Source of the DNA: Campylobacter massiliensis
GTDB taxonomy: Bacteria > Campylobacterota > Campylobacteria > Campylobacterales > Campylobacteraceae
Direction: 5' to 3'
DNA: 64,000 nt
Assembly: GCF_014253065.1 (NCBI RefSeq)
Contig: NZ_JACLZK010000002.1
Coordinates: 372,001 to 436,000, forward strand
The position numbers and the translations under genes were made by a program. Positions 1 to 9,438 of this stretch are shown piece by piece. The notes below the pieces were generated by a model. It worked only from the letters and a program-made list of their open reading frames with translations. It had not been told where the DNA came from and ran no database searches. The first letter of the stretch is position 1. Each line of letters opens with the position of its first letter.

Positions 1-271
1 GCGATGCGATAACGGCTCGGGTGCCCTCTTTATCGCTAGCTTCGTACTCCGAAACGATCGTCCTAAAGGCGCCTGCTTGGACGTTGTTTTCCATGGAGCA
101 GTTCATTGTGCAAGACTGACAGCCCACGCAGCGCGTGAGGTCGATGACCATGCCGTAGCGCGGACCTTTGGTTTTTTCAAAAGTATTCGGAGCGGCCCTG
201 AGCGCGGTTGCCGCGATAAAAACACCCGCCGCAGCGATAAAGCTACGACGCGAACCTAGCGTTGATTGCAT
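1..271 (-). CDS. Tat-exported 4Fe-4S ferredoxin subunit, 5' part only
   Basis: Reads from an ATG at 269-271 on the minus strand to the window edge, so only about 90 N-terminal residues are visible. A good ribosome site (AAAGGAG) lies just upstream of the start. Residues 7-25 form a twin-arginine signal (SRRSF followed by a hydrophobic Ala-rich stretch), so the folded protein would be exported to the periplasm. Residues about 40-60 carry the first ferredoxin cluster (C-V-G-C-Q-S-C-T-M-N-C), preceded by RYGMVIDLTRC, as in the electron-transfer subunits of the DMSO-reductase family (NrfC, TtrB, PsrB, PhsB). The family is clear. The partner molybdoenzyme and substrate lie outside the window and cannot be named. 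Confidence 0.8.
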   Translation of the reverse strand, partial: MQSTLGSRRSFIAAAGVFIAATALRAAPNTFEKTKGPRYGMVIDLTRCVGCQSCTMNCSMENNVQAGAFRTIVSEYEASDKEGTRAVIAS

Positions 272-301
272 TTTTTCTCCTTTGAATCAAAATGGTTTCG
301 T

Positions 302-335
302 AACTTTATCATAACTTAACTTAAATGATAATATT
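302..335. other. Candidate dif-like recombination site beside xerH
   Basis: Two 11-bp arms, AACTTTATCAT (302-312) and ATGATAATATT (325-335), are inverted repeats matching at 9 of 11 positions around an A/T-rich 12-bp core. They lie about 100 bp upstream of xerH. In epsilonproteobacteria the single recombinase XerH acts on difH, and I recall that site being found next to its gene. I cannot recall the difH consensus well enough to score this, and the core is longer than the usual 6-8 bp. The repeat also overlaps the probable promoter of the leftward Fe-S gene, so it could be an operator. Confidence 0.3.
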
Positions 336-397
336 AATATTTTGATTAAAAGTGTTTTTCAGATTACCCAAAAATTTATTTTTTAGAAGCATTTGGT

Positions 398-403
398 TAT
401 AAT
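398..403 (+). promoter_or_regulatory. -10 box of xerH
   Basis: A perfect TATAAT stands 36 bp before the TTG start of xerH, with a TG pair just upstream. There is no recognisable -35 box, which is usual for Campylobacter sigma-70 promoters. Confidence 0.6.
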
Positions 404-438
404 GCTTTTCAGATTTTAATAAATTTAAGGAAAATATC

Positions 439-1503
439 TTGAAATACGCGCTTGATTGCAAGGATAGTTTTGAAAACTCGTTTATATTTTGGCTCACGAG
501 ATACGTCAAATTTAAGCTTAGCTCGCTCTCAAACAAAGAGCTTCGCGACCCAAAGGCGCTAGCAAGCGTAAATTTCGCCCTTAGCCGCGAGATAAAAAAT
601 ATCGACCAACTAGACGGCCTTGTAAAATCGGCTAGAAACGCGGGACTAACGGGTATAAATACATACTTTAATCCGCTTAAAAAGATATTCGAGACGCTCA
701 AATTTTACGAGCTAGAGAGCCTAAAGCAGATCGACGAAGAGCTGCTAAGCGAGGTTCTAGCTAGCGTCACGGGCGGGCTTAGCGACGCGAGCAAGAAAAA
801 CTACCGCATAAGTGCGATAAATTTTTTCGCATTTTTGGATAAGCAAAACGAAGAGGACGGCAAGGCGCACGTCTTTGACATCGAGCTAAAAAACTGGGGC
901 GGCGTGGGCGGAGCGCGCGGGCAAAAGCTGCCTGAGTTTATGAGCGAGGATGAGGTCAAGAGATTTTTGGAGGCGATCGAAAACGCGGAGTTTAAAAGCA
1001 ATGCCAATCGCAACAAGCTCATCATCAAAATTATCATTTTCACTGGCATCCGCGTGAGCGAGGCGCTAAGCCTAAAGCGCAAAGATATAACCGAGGACGG
1101 CGAACTCTACGTCATAAGAATCCGCGGCAAAGGCAACAAGTACCGCGTCGTTATGATCAAGCGCCGCCTCATCGAAGCCCATCTGGACGCGATCGCGATA
1201 AACTATATAAATAAAGAAGGCTATCTTTTTATCAACAAAAAAGGTACGCGCCTGACGCAGGCCTACGTGAGCCGCATCGTCGAGCAGATACTCTTTAAAG
1301 TAGGAATCCGTAAGGAAAAAAACGGCGCTCACATGCTGCGTCACACCTTTGCCACGATGCTTTACAAAAAGCAAAAAGACCTGGTTTTAGTGCAAGAAGC
1401 GCTCGGGCACGCGAGCCTAAACACTTCGCGCATTTACACACATTTTGATAGCGAAAAGCTAAAGCTCGCCGCGCAGGTAGCCGAGGAGCTAAGCGGGGAA
1501 TAG
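439..1503 (+). CDS. xerH: Tyrosine recombinase XerH
   Basis: 354-residue tyrosine recombinase, the length of the XerH type used by Campylobacter and Helicobacter in place of XerC/XerD to resolve chromosome dimers at the terminus. All C-terminal catalytic motifs are present: Arg205 in TGIRVSEA, His298-x-x-Arg301 in HMLRHTF, His324 in LGHAS and the nucleophile Tyr333 in RIYTHF. The N-terminal 140 residues are the helical core-binding domain. The start is TTG, chosen because AAGG sits 8 bp upstream and an in-frame ATG is absent nearby. It is monocistronic with its own TATAAT. A dif-like inverted repeat lies just upstream. A phage or transposon integrase is unlikely, since no mobile element surrounds it. 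Confidence 0.88.
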   Translation: MKYALDCKDSFENSFIFWLTRYVKFKLSSLSNKELRDPKALASVNFALSREIKNIDQLDGLVKSARNAGLTGINTYFNPLKKIFETLKFYELESLKQIDEELLSEVLASVTGGLSDASKKNYRISAINFFAFLDKQNEEDGKAHVFDIELKNWGGVGGARGQKLPEFMSEDEVKRFLEAIENAEFKSNANRNKLIIKIIIFTGIRVSEALSLKRKDITEDGELYVIRIRGKGNKYRVVMIKRRLIEAHLDAIAINYINKEGYLFINKKGTRLTQAYVSRIVEQILFKVGIRKEKNGAHMLRHTFATMLYKKQKDLVLVQEALGHASLNTSRIYTHFDSEKLKLAAQVAEELSGE

Positions 1504-1670
1504 CCGCTAAATTTGAGCGGTTTTGGTAAATTTGACCCGGGCGACTAACGTACGCGAGCTTGCTAAATTTGGAATTTAGCTAAATTTACAAGTCAATATG
1601 CTATTTTCAAATTTGAGCAGTCTATACATAAGATATTTGCGCGGTTAAATTTCAAGAATTTGACTAGAGA

Positions 1671-1701
1671 TGAAAAACGGCCGCGCCTGAAACGCGACCG
1701 T
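1671..1701 (-). terminator. Terminator of clpB
   Basis: On the minus strand, arm ACGGTCGCG (1701-1693), a 7-nt loop and arm CGCGGCCGT (1685-1677, one G-U pair) run into TTTTTC. It lies 10 bp after the clpB stop. The 170 bp between xerH and this hairpin (1504-1670) hold only AAATTT-rich sequence. Confidence 0.85.
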
Positions 1702-1710
1702 AAATTTGGT

Positions 1711-4284
1711 TTAAATTTTAGAGATCGTTATTTTTTCTTTGTCGCTACCGATTACGATCTCGTCGCCGCTTTCAAGCTCGTCGCGCAGGATCATATCGGC
1801 TAGCGGGTCTTCCACTAGCTCGTAAAGAGCTCGGCGTAAAGGTCTAGCGCCGTAAACGATGTCAAAGCCCGCACCTGCGATAAATTTCTTCGCCTCTTCG
1901 CTTAGGCTCGCCTTGATACCGCGATTTTGCAGCGTTTTTTCAAGCTCTTTAAACATTATATCCACGATTTTTATTAGCCCGTCTTCATCGAGCGGATTAA
2001 AGATTATCGTGTCGTCTAATCGGTTTAAAAACTCGGGTTTAAAGTAGTTTTTAAGCTCGTTTTTGACCGCTTGCTCGCGCTCCTCGCCTTTTAGATCCAT
2101 AATAAAATTTGACGCGATATTAGACGTGAGGATGATGATCGTGTTTTTAAAATCGACCGTCACGCCTTTATTATCAGTCGCCCTTCCGTCGTCTAGGATG
2201 CCTAAAAGCACGTTAAACACGTCTTTGTGAGCCTTTTCTATCTCGTCAAAAAGTATGACGCTATACGGACGTCTGCGCACGGCTTCTGTTAGCTGTCCGC
2301 CTTCGTCATAGCCCACGTATCCAGGAGGCGCTCCGAGTAGGCGAGAGACGCTGTGCTTTTCCATATATTCGCTCATATCAAAGCGTATGAGCGCACGCTC
2401 GTCGTCAAATAAAAATTTAGCCAAAGCCTTCGCCGACTGCGTTTTACCCACGCCCGTAGGTCCCAGAAACAAAAACGATCCGATCGGACGCGCGCCCTCG
2501 TTTAGGCCGGCTTTATTTCGCTTGATAGCTCTTGCTAGAGCGTGCAAAGCGGCATCCTGACCGACGACGCTTTCGCGCAAATGCTCCTCGATCATCAGAT
2601 ATTTTTGCTTTTCGCTAGTTAGCATTTTGCTGACCGAAATTCCCGTCCATTTGCTTAGTATTTCAGCCACCAGCTCCTCATCGACCTGATTTTTGAGTAG
2701 CACGCCTAATTTTTTCATCTCGTCCCATTTTTTTTCGAGCTCTTTTTGGCGGTTGGCCGCTTCTAAAATTTTGCCGTATTCGATCTCGGCGGCGCGCTGT
2801 AGATCGCCATTTCTACGCGCTATCTCAGCCTCGCTTTTTAGACTATCTATCTCTTTTTTAGCTTTTGAGATGCCGCCAAAAACCGCCTTTTCGTTTTCAA
2901 ATTTACCGTCAAGGGCGTGTTTTTGCTCGTTTAGATCGGCGATTTCTTTTTCTATTTCGGCTAGGCGCGCCGCATTTTTAGCCTCGTCTTCCATTTTTAG
3001 CGCCTCTTTTTCGACTTGCAGCGTTACGATCTCGCGCTTGATGCGGGCTAGTTCGTACGGCTCGCTTTCGATTTGCATTTTTAGCTCGGCCGCGGCCTCG
3101 TCGATGAGATCGATCGCTTTATCCGGCAAGAAGCGGTTTGAGATGTAGCGGTCGCTTAGCTTTGCCGCCGCAACCAGCGCGCTATCGGTGATCGTCACGC
3201 CGTGGTGCACCTCGAGGCGCTCTTTTATGCCACGTAAAATTTGAAGCGCTTCGTTTACGCTAGGCTCTTTGACGTCGATAGGCTGAAAGCGGCGTTGCAA
3301 TGCGGCGTCCTTTTCAAAATACTTGCGGTACTCTTTTAGCGTCGTAGCGCCCACGGCGTGCAGCTCGCCTCTAGCAAGCGCGGGTTTTAGGATATTTGCC
3401 GCGTCCATGCTGCCTTCGCTAGCTCCAGCGCCCACGATAGTATGGATCTCGTCGATAAAGAGGATGATATTTCCCGCGCTTTTTACTTCGTTTATGACGG
3501 CTTTTAGCCTGTCTTCAAATTCGCCGCGGTATTTCGCGCCCGCGATCAAAGCGCTCATATCGAGTGCTACTACTCGTTTGTTTGATAGGCTAGTCGGTAC
3601 GTCTTTTGCCACGATTTTTTGCGCTAAGCCCTCGACGATAGCGGTTTTACCCACGCCCGGCTCGCCTAATAAAATAGGATTATTCTTACTTTTTCTTATT
3701 AAAATTTGCATCATGCGCGTGATCTCTTCGTCGCGTCCGATAACCGGATCAAGCTCCTTATTTAGCGCCTTTGCGGTTAGATCAATGCCGTATTTTTCGA
3801 GGCTATCTAGCGTCTCGTCGCCGGTTTGGCTATCTATCTTGCGCCCTGCCCTGATGCTTTCTAAATTTTTACGGATTTCTAAAACATCCGTAAATTTGCC
3901 TAAAATTTGCTTGATCTCAGGCAGCTCAAGCGCCGAGATAATCCACGTATCTACCGCGATATAGCTATCTCCTAGGCTCACCATCAGAGCTTTTGCGCTT
4001 TCAAGAGAGTTTATGAGCTCTTTTGAAATTTGCACGTTTTCTTTGCTCACGTTTGAGCTTGTGGGTAGCTGCGCGGCTTTGCTTTTTACTTCAAGCTCCA
4101 CTGCGTCCTTGCTGACATTCATTTTGTTAAAGACTTGGTTTAGTAGCGAGCCGCTATCTGCGACCAGTGCCCAAAGCAAGTGAAGCGGAAACGTTTGCGG
4201 ATTTTTCGCGTGAATCGCGAGCGCGACGCCCTTTTCTACCAGCTCTTGCATTTGTGCGGTTAAATTTTCGCCTAAATTTGCCAT
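1711..4284 (-). CDS. clpB: ATP-dependent chaperone/disaggregase ClpB
   Basis: 857-residue AAA+ protein of full ClpB length. It extracts and refolds proteins from aggregates together with DnaK, as a cytoplasmic hexamer. The Clp_N repeats occupy about 1-145. The first ATPase domain has Walker A GEPGVGKT at 207-214. The coiled-coil middle domain that distinguishes ClpB from ClpA/ClpC lies at about 405-525, and the second ATPase domain has GPTGVGKT at 608-615. The ATG start has AAAGGAG just upstream. Transcription is monocistronic, from an unusually strong consensus promoter, ending at a hairpin 10 bp beyond the stop. Divergent from ctpA, as I recall for C. jejuni. Confidence 0.97.
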   Translation of the reverse strand: MANLGENLTAQMQELVEKGVALAIHAKNPQTFPLHLLWALVADSGSLLNQVFNKMNVSKDAVELEVKSKAAQLPTSSNVSKENVQISKELINSLESAKALMVSLGDSYIAVDTWIISALELPEIKQILGKFTDVLEIRKNLESIRAGRKIDSQTGDETLDSLEKYGIDLTAKALNKELDPVIGRDEEITRMMQILIRKSKNNPILLGEPGVGKTAIVEGLAQKIVAKDVPTSLSNKRVVALDMSALIAGAKYRGEFEDRLKAVINEVKSAGNIILFIDEIHTIVGAGASEGSMDAANILKPALARGELHAVGATTLKEYRKYFEKDAALQRRFQPIDVKEPSVNEALQILRGIKERLEVHHGVTITDSALVAAAKLSDRYISNRFLPDKAIDLIDEAAAELKMQIESEPYELARIKREIVTLQVEKEALKMEDEAKNAARLAEIEKEIADLNEQKHALDGKFENEKAVFGGISKAKKEIDSLKSEAEIARRNGDLQRAAEIEYGKILEAANRQKELEKKWDEMKKLGVLLKNQVDEELVAEILSKWTGISVSKMLTSEKQKYLMIEEHLRESVVGQDAALHALARAIKRNKAGLNEGARPIGSFLFLGPTGVGKTQSAKALAKFLFDDERALIRFDMSEYMEKHSVSRLLGAPPGYVGYDEGGQLTEAVRRRPYSVILFDEIEKAHKDVFNVLLGILDDGRATDNKGVTVDFKNTIIILTSNIASNFIMDLKGEEREQAVKNELKNYFKPEFLNRLDDTIIFNPLDEDGLIKIVDIMFKELEKTLQNRGIKASLSEEAKKFIAGAGFDIVYGARPLRRALYELVEDPLADMILRDELESGDEIVIGSDKEKITISKI

Positions 4285-4312
4285 TTTTTCTCCTTTAGTT
4301 TATAATGAGCGT

Positions 4313-4341
4313 ATTATATAACTTTAGTCGATTATTGTCAA
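4313..4341 (-). promoter_or_regulatory. Consensus sigma-70 promoter of clpB
   Basis: On the minus strand TTGACA (4341-4336) and TATAAT (4318-4313) are separated by exactly 17 bp: a perfect consensus promoter, 29 bp before the start codon. Most other promoters in this window show only a -10 box, so a full -35 is exceptional. This fits a strong promoter held down by a repressor (HspR or HrcA control many Campylobacter heat-shock genes), but I see no clean operator palindrome. Confidence 0.8.
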
Positions 4342-4426
4342 GTTATCTAAGTGATACAATATAAATACTTACGAAATAAAGTTAAATTTTATTAAATCTT
4401 TTATCCTATTTTTAGGCAAATTTAAC

Positions 4427-4432
4427 TAAAAT
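4427..4432 (+). promoter_or_regulatory. Possible -10 box of the ctpA-pur operon
   Basis: TAAAAT 31 bp before the TTG start of ctpA, in an A/T-rich stretch divergent from clpB. A near match only; no -35 box seen. Confidence 0.35.
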
Positions 4433-4462
4433 AGCCCCACTTAAAAAGGCAGGAGATTAACT

Positions 4463-5767
4463 TTGAATAAAAAAAAGATGTTTTTGTTTTCGAGCGTTGC
4501 GGGCGCGATGATTTTCGGAGCTATTTTTAGCGCAAATTTAAATGCTAAAGCCACCGAGGACGGCTCAAATTCTAAACTACAATCGCTCTCAAAACTTACA
4601 AAAACCATTTCTACTATCGAAAAATACTATGTTGATGATTTACAGTTTAAAGAGATCGTGGATAAAGCTATAGAGGGGCTTTTGAACAACCTCGACGCGC
4701 ATTCCGGATTTTTAAACGAAAAGGCGTTTAAAGATATGCAAGTGCAGACAAACGGGGAATTTGGCGGCCTTGGCATCACGGTCGGTATGAAAGACGGCGC
4801 GCTAACCGTCATCTCGCCTATCGAAAATACGCCTGCGGATAAAGCCGGCATAAAAAGCGGCGACATCATCCTTCGCATCGACGGAAACGCGACTCTAGGC
4901 ACTACCATAGACGAAGCGGTAAATAAAATGCGCGGCAAACCAAAGACGCCTATCACGATAACTATCGTGCGAAAAGGCGAGCAAAAGCCGTTTGACGTCA
5001 AGCTCGTGCGTGACATCATCTCAGTCGAGTCCGTTTACGCAAAGATGATCGAAAAAGACAACATCCTCTATCTTCGCGTGACGAATTTTGACAAGCACGT
5101 AACCGAAAAGGCCGAGGAATTTATCAAAAAATACCCAAAAGCGGAAGGTATCGTACTAGACCTTCGAAATAACCCGGGCGGACTTTTAAACCAAGCGGTC
5201 GGATTAACAAATTTGTTTATAGATAGCGGCGTGATCGTATCTCAAAAGGGCAGAAACGAGAGCGAAAATAGCGAATTTAAAGCCGCGAGAGCAAATAAAA
5301 TCACAAATTTACCGCTTGCGGTGCTAGTTAACGGCGGAAGCGCGAGCGCGAGCGAGATCGTGAGCGGATCGCTACAAGACCACAAACGCGCCGTCGTTAT
5401 CGGAGAAAAGACGTTCGGTAAAGGCAGCGTGCAGATCATCCTTCCAGTCGATGACAAAGAGGCTATTCGCCTAACGATAGCTCGCTACTACCTGCCTAGC
5501 GGCCGCACCATACAAGCAACCGGCGTAGAGCCTGATATCGTCGTATTTCCGGGCAAAGTACCTCAGCAGGACGAAAATGCGTTTTCTATAAAAGAGAGCG
5601 AACTAAAAAAACACCTAACCAACGAACTAAGTAAAATCGACGGTAACGGCGATAAAAACGCGACCAAAACCGCCGACAACAAAAAGATAATAACCGAGGC
5701 TAACGTAAACGACGATATACAACTAAAATCGGCGATTGACGCGATCAAAATTTTACAGCTAAAATAA
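4463..5767 (+). CDS. ctpA: Carboxy-terminal processing serine protease, S41 family
   Basis: 434-residue periplasmic protease. Residues 1-29 are a Lys-rich then hydrophobic export signal or anchor. A PDZ domain spans about 95-175 and presents C-terminal tails to the catalytic domain. The catalytic dyad is visible: Ser295 in G-S-A-S-A-S-E and Lys320 in TFGKGS, 25 residues apart as in the S41 family. Start is TTG with AGGAG 8 bp upstream. Residues after about 385 are a Lys/Asp/Asn-rich tail. Family members process or degrade envelope proteins, often with a partner that regulates peptidoglycan hydrolases; the substrate here is unknown. First gene of a tight plus-strand run into purC. Confidence 0.93.
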   Translation: MNKKKMFLFSSVAGAMIFGAIFSANLNAKATEDGSNSKLQSLSKLTKTISTIEKYYVDDLQFKEIVDKAIEGLLNNLDAHSGFLNEKAFKDMQVQTNGEFGGLGITVGMKDGALTVISPIENTPADKAGIKSGDIILRIDGNATLGTTIDEAVNKMRGKPKTPITITIVRKGEQKPFDVKLVRDIISVESVYAKMIEKDNILYLRVTNFDKHVTEKAEEFIKKYPKAEGIVLDLRNNPGGLLNQAVGLTNLFIDSGVIVSQKGRNESENSEFKAARANKITNLPLAVLVNGGSASASEIVSGSLQDHKRAVVIGEKTFGKGSVQIILPVDDKEAIRLTIARYYLPSGRTIQATGVEPDIVVFPGKVPQQDENAFSIKESELKKHLTNELSKIDGNGDKNATKTADNKKIITEANVNDDIQLKSAIDAIKILQLK

Positions 5768-5778
5768 GGAGTGCAAAA

Positions 5779-6495
5779 ATGCAAAAAAAAGAGCTGATCT
5801 ACGAAGGCAAGGGAAAAAAGATGTTCGCAACGGACGATGCGGACTTGCTCATAGCGGAATTCAAAGACGATCTAACCGCCTTTGATGCGCAAAAAAGAGG
5901 CAATGAAGCGGGTAAAGGCGCGTTAAATAACAAAATTTCGACGCAGCTTTTTCATCTTTTAAAAGAAAAAGGTATCCCGACCCACCTGGTCGAAACCCTA
6001 AGCGACACCGAACAGCTCGTGAAAAAATGCGAAATCATACCGCTTGAAGTGGTCGTGAGAAACATCGCCACCGGCTCCCTAACAAAGCGCCTTGCGATAA
6101 AAGAAGGCACGGTTTTGTCGTTTCCATTGGTAGAGTTTTACTACAAAAACGACGACCTGCACGATCCGCTCGTAAACGACGAACATTGCCTAATCATGGG
6201 CTTAGTTAAGAGCGAAAACGACCTTGACAGACTAAAACACATGGGCCGCGAGATAAACGCTATCCTCTTTAAATTTTTCGCAGATAGAAACTTAAAATTA
6301 GTCGATTTTAAAGTCGAATTCGGCGTCGATAAGGACGGAAACATCCTGCTAGCAGACGAGATCAGTCCGGATAGCTGCCGCTTTTGGGACGCGACTACGA
6401 ACGAAAAACTCGATAAAGATAGATTTCGCCAGGATCTTGGCAACGTAAAAGTCGCCTACGAAGAAGTTTTAAAAAGAATTTTATCTAAGGTTTAA
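5779..6495 (+). CDS. purC: SAICAR synthetase PurC
   Basis: 238 residues, normal for bacterial PurC. It condenses carboxyaminoimidazole ribotide with aspartate using ATP, to give SAICAR in purine synthesis. Motifs visible: the N-terminal [18 protein letters not shown] near residue 95 and the [11 protein letters not shown] signature near 195-205. ATG start with AAGGAG upstream, 11 bp after ctpA. Followed after one base by purS. I remember the same ctpA-purC-purS-purQ order in C. jejuni, which supports one operon. Confidence 0.97.
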   Translation: MQKKELIYEGKGKKMFATDDADLLIAEFKDDLTAFDAQKRGNEAGKGALNNKISTQLFHLLKEKGIPTHLVETLSDTEQLVKKCEIIPLEVVVRNIATGSLTKRLAIKEGTVLSFPLVEFYYKNDDLHDPLVNDEHCLIMGLVKSENDLDRLKHMGREINAILFKFFADRNLKLVDFKVEFGVDKDGNILLADEISPDSCRFWDATTNEKLDKDRFRQDLGNVKVAYEEVLKRILSKV

Positions 6496-6496
6496 A

Positions 6497-6757
6497 ATGA
6501 AAGCTATCATCAACGTATCCCTAAAAAACGGCGTTTTGGACCCGCAAGGAAAGGCTGTCGAGCACGCGCTCGGTTCGCTTGGATTTAACAACATAAGCGG
6601 CGTGCGAATAGGCAAACAAATCGTGCTGGATATAAACGCCGCAAGCAAAGACGAAGCGCGCAAGGAGCTCACCAAAATGTGCGAGGAACTGCTCGCAAAC
6701 ACCGTCATCGAGGACTACGAGATAAATTTGAACGATAAATGCGAGAGCGCAAAATGA
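6497..6757 (+). CDS. purS: FGAM synthase small subunit PurS
   Basis: 86-residue PurS, a small alpha/beta protein that assembles with PurQ and the small form of PurL to make formylglycinamidine ribonucleotide synthase. The start MKAIINVSLKNGVLDPQGKA and the G-x-x-x-V-x-x-x-R-x-G-K region (residues 30-36) are typical. Starts one base after the purC stop and ends in an ATGA overlap with purQ, so synthesis of the two partners is probably coupled. PurL itself is not in the window. Confidence 0.95.
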   Translation: MKAIINVSLKNGVLDPQGKAVEHALGSLGFNNISGVRIGKQIVLDINAASKDEARKELTKMCEELLANTVIEDYEINLNDKCESAK

Positions 6758-7419
6758 AAGTCGCCATCGTTTTGTTTCCAGGCACGAACTGCGAGCAAGA
6801 TACAAAGTACGCTTTTGAGCTTTTGGGTTGCCAGACGCAGATAATCTGGCACAAAGAAAGCGAGATAAATGCCGATCTAATCGTACTTCCGGGCGGATTT
6901 AGCTACGGCGACTACCTGCGCACGGCGGCTATCGCTAAATTTAGCCCCGCGATGAGCGCAGTCGTAAAACACGCCCAAAAAGGCGGATACGTGCTTGGAA
7001 TTTGCAACGGCTTTCAGATGCTGTGCGAGCTAAAACTGCTTGCAGGAGCGATGAGACGAAACGAAAATTTAAGCTTCATCTCAAAATACCACTATCTAAA
7101 AGTGGTCTCAAACGCAAATAAATTTCTCTCAAATTTAAGCGTCGGCGAGATCGTAAATATACCGATAGCTCACGGCGAGGGCAACTTTTACGCCGACGAG
7201 GCGACGCTAAAAGGCCTCTACGACAACGATCAGGTGCTGCTAAAATACTGCGACGCAAACGGCGCCGCGCTAAATCCAAACGGCTCGGTCGACGAGGTAG
7301 CTGGAATTTGCGATAAGAACAAAAAGATATTCGGCCTCATGCCTCACCCTGAGCGCGCCTGCGAGAAGTTTTTAGGCACGGACGACGGACTAAAGATGCT
7401 AAAAGGGCTAGTTTGCTAA
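6754..7419 (+). CDS. purQ: FGAM synthase glutaminase subunit PurQ
   Basis: 221-residue class I glutamine amidotransferase. It releases ammonia from glutamine for the PurL subunit. The nucleophile is Cys84 in GICNGFQML. The His-Glu pair is in LMPHPERACE near residue 205, and the N-terminal motif VALFPGTNCE-like sequence is present. The start is the ATG at 6754 inside the ATGA overlap with purS; an in-frame start five codons earlier has no support. The last codons form the 5' arm of a terminator-like hairpin that also holds the next gene's start. Confidence 0.96.
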   Translation: MKVAIVLFPGTNCEQDTKYAFELLGCQTQIIWHKESEINADLIVLPGGFSYGDYLRTAAIAKFSPAMSAVVKHAQKGGYVLGICNGFQMLCELKLLAGAMRRNENLSFISKYHYLKVVSNANKFLSNLSVGEIVNIPIAHGEGNFYADEATLKGLYDNDQVLLKYCDANGAALNPNGSVDEVAGICDKNKKIFGLMPHPERACEKFLGTDDGLKMLKGLVC

Positions 7420-7429
7420 AGCCCTTTTT
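7401..7429 (+). terminator. Terminator-like hairpin spanning the purQ stop and next start
   Basis: Arm AAAAGGGC (7401-7408), a 12-nt loop and arm GCCCTTTT (7421-7428) run into a T-rich tract. The loop contains the purQ stop codon and the TTG start of the next gene. The 5' arm contains that gene's only Shine-Dalgarno-like AAGGG. The hairpin could therefore end or attenuate transcription after purQ and also mask translation of the downstream gene. Confidence 0.55.
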
Positions 7430-8765
7430 AGCCTTTTTTACTATATTTGTTTTAGTTAGCGGAGCCACCGAGCCTAGCGTATTTGATATGATGGGCGACG
7501 AGCAAAGCCAAAAAGTGATCAAGCCTGCTCCGCAAACGCCCTCACAAAAGCCAAATTTACAAAACAAAGCGCCAAGCGCGCAAAATAGAACTCCTGCCCA
7601 GGCACAAAGCGCGGCTACTCAAAACAGAACCCCCGCAGCGCAAAGCCAAACCGTAAGCAACCAAGGCGGCACGCATCTGCGCCAGCCTATCCCGCAAAAT
7701 ATCGCGCCAACCAACGAGCCAGAGTTAAATTTAAAAGACAGCCAACTATACGAGCGCGTGCAGCCAAACGATATCATCATCAAGGCTCTAAACGCGCCAA
7801 AGCAAGTCTACGTCGGACAAATTTTTAGCTTTACGCTCTCGGTCGATATCCAGGATAACATCGCGGTAGATTTGCAAACCGTCTTACCCGAAACCGAAAA
7901 CCTAAAATGGCTAAGCTCAAATTTACGCTGGGATAACGACGGCAAGGGCGTTTATAAAGCTCAAATTTACGCAGAGGCTTCCGATCAAGTCGTGCAAAAT
8001 CCAAAAATCACGGTAAATTTAAAGCGCAACGGCGAGTTTTTTCAGACGGCAAATTTGACGCTTTCGCTACCTAAAATCGTAGCGCTAAAAAGCGGCGAGA
8101 AATACAACCACGTCGTCGCCCAAAATCTCGAAGTCAAAAAATACAAAACCAACAAATTTGACGACAAAAATCTCATCATGATCGTCGAAGTAAACGCACA
8201 AAAAGGCAATATAGCGGACTTTTTCATCGAGGATAAGGACATCATCAAGCAAGGCGTGGACTCCACAAGCGGCGAATTTGACGCGCAAAGCGGATATTAT
8301 TTTGCGATATTTTCGCCCGAAAAAAACTCAATAGATTTTAACTACTTTAGCCTCGCCAAAAAAGATTTTGTGAGCTTTTCGCTCCCGGTAGTCGTGGAGG
8401 ACGACGAGATCAGTACGCAAATCGGTCTAAATCCAAAGCAAAGCAAATTTGAAATTTACAAAAATATCGGAGTTTACGCGCTTTTTGGTATATTTTTGAT
8501 CACGTTTTTGTTTAAGCGCGATGCGATATTCCTCGTCGTCGTAGTCGGCCTTGGAGCTTATATCCTTTACAGCTACAACCCGTTTGGCGGCGCGACGCTA
8601 AGGCAAAATATAAACGTAAAAATTTTGCCTACGCAAAACTCAAGCGTATTTTACACTTCAAAAGCGGAGGAAAAAGTCGAGATCCTCGGCGAACGCGAGG
8701 ACTACGTCAAAATTTTACTAGACGACGGCAAGATAGGCTGGGTGAAAAAAGATGATATTTTCTAG
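7413..8765 (+). CDS. Membrane-anchored periplasmic protein with C-terminal SH3 domain
   Basis: 450 residues. Residues 1-18 are a signal peptide (MLKPFLAFFTIFVLVSG). Residues 30-110 are a Gln/Pro/Asn/Ala-rich disordered linker. Residues 115-320 look like beta-rich BatD-like domains. Two transmembrane helices lie near 350-365 and 370-385, and residues 400-450 resemble a bacterial SH3 domain ending in GWVKKDDIF. The start is TTG, overlapping purQ by 7 bp; the signal peptide requires it. The 3' end overlaps plsC by 14 bp. The equivalent C. jejuni gene, as I recall it, is an uncharacterised periplasmic protein between purQ and plsC. SH3 domains of this type often bind cell-wall peptides; function here is not established. 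Confidence 0.8.
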   Translation: MLKPFLAFFTIFVLVSGATEPSVFDMMGDEQSQKVIKPAPQTPSQKPNLQNKAPSAQNRTPAQAQSAATQNRTPAAQSQTVSNQGGTHLRQPIPQNIAPTNEPELNLKDSQLYERVQPNDIIIKALNAPKQVYVGQIFSFTLSVDIQDNIAVDLQTVLPETENLKWLSSNLRWDNDGKGVYKAQIYAEASDQVVQNPKITVNLKRNGEFFQTANLTLSLPKIVALKSGEKYNHVVAQNLEVKKYKTNKFDDKNLIMIVEVNAQKGNIADFFIEDKDIIKQGVDSTSGEFDAQSGYYFAIFSPEKNSIDFNYFSLAKKDFVSFSLPVVVEDDEISTQIGLNPKQSKFEIYKNIGVYALFGIFLITFLFKRDAIFLVVVVGLGAYILYSYNPFGGATLRQNINVKILPTQNSSVFYTSKAEEKVEILGEREDYVKILLDDGKIGWVKKDDIF

Positions 8766-9438
8766 GATAAAGGCCGCTTATTTCGCGGTCGAGTTTCTAA
8801 TCAGCATACTTTTGGTCGTGTTTTTTATGTGGCTTTTTAAAAAGCATATCCACGCCGTAAGGAAATTTTGGGGCAGGAGTCAGCGATTTTTCGGTTTTTA
8901 CTCGCTCGAAGTCGTCGGCAAATTCGACGAGCGCGCAAATATGATCATCATGAACCACCAAAGCATGCTAGATATCGTCGTTTTAGAGGAAGTCTATCCT
9001 AAAAATCTCTGCTGGATCGCCAAAAAAGAGATCGCCGACCTGCCCGTCATCGGACAGATCATCCACGTGCCGCAAATGATCTCAGTCGAGCGCGAGAATA
9101 AACGCTCGCTCATCAAGCTCGTAAAAGACGCGCAGGACCGCGTCGAAAAGGGGCGCGTGCTGGCGATTTTTCCGGAAGGAACGCGCTCGCACTCAAAGGA
9201 GCTTTTGCCGTTTAAAGGCGGCGCGAAAATCATCGCCGACAAGCTAAATCTAAAAATCCAACCCGTCGTGATCGCGGGCTCGGACATCATGGACGTGAAA
9301 AATTTTAGCTTTAAAAACGGCAAAATCAAAATCATCTGCTTAGATCTCGTCGACACCGCCGAGCCAGAGTGGCTAGAGAACGCAAGGGCTAAAATGCAAG
9401 AAACGCTAAATAGCGAGAGGCAAAAAGCGGCGATTTAA
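8752..9438 (+). CDS. plsC: 1-acyl-sn-glycerol-3-phosphate acyltransferase
   Basis: 228 residues. It transfers an acyl chain to lysophosphatidic acid, giving phosphatidic acid for membrane phospholipids. The acyltransferase motif NHQSMLD (68-74, an H-x4-D box) and FPEGTRS near residue 140 are both present. Residues 10-30 are one membrane-spanning helix. The ATG lies inside the last codons of the upstream SH3 gene (14-bp overlap), so it is probably translated by coupling. End of the ctpA-plsC run. Confidence 0.95.
   Translation: MIFSRIKAAYFAVEFLISILLVVFFMWLFKKHIHAVRKFWGRSQRFFGFYSLEVVGKFDERANMIIMNHQSMLDIVVLEEVYPKNLCWIAKKEIADLPVIGQIIHVPQMISVERENKRSLIKLVKDAQDRVEKGRVLAIFPEGTRSHSKELLPFKGGAKIIADKLNLKIQPVVIAGSDIMDVKNFSFKNGKIKIICLDLVDTAEPEWLENARAKMQETLNSERQKAAI

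Noticed and set aside
77-259. Plus-strand 60-codon ORF at the left edge
   Set aside because: It is antisense to the Tat-exported Fe-S gene, whose twin-Arg and Cys motifs are unmistakable.
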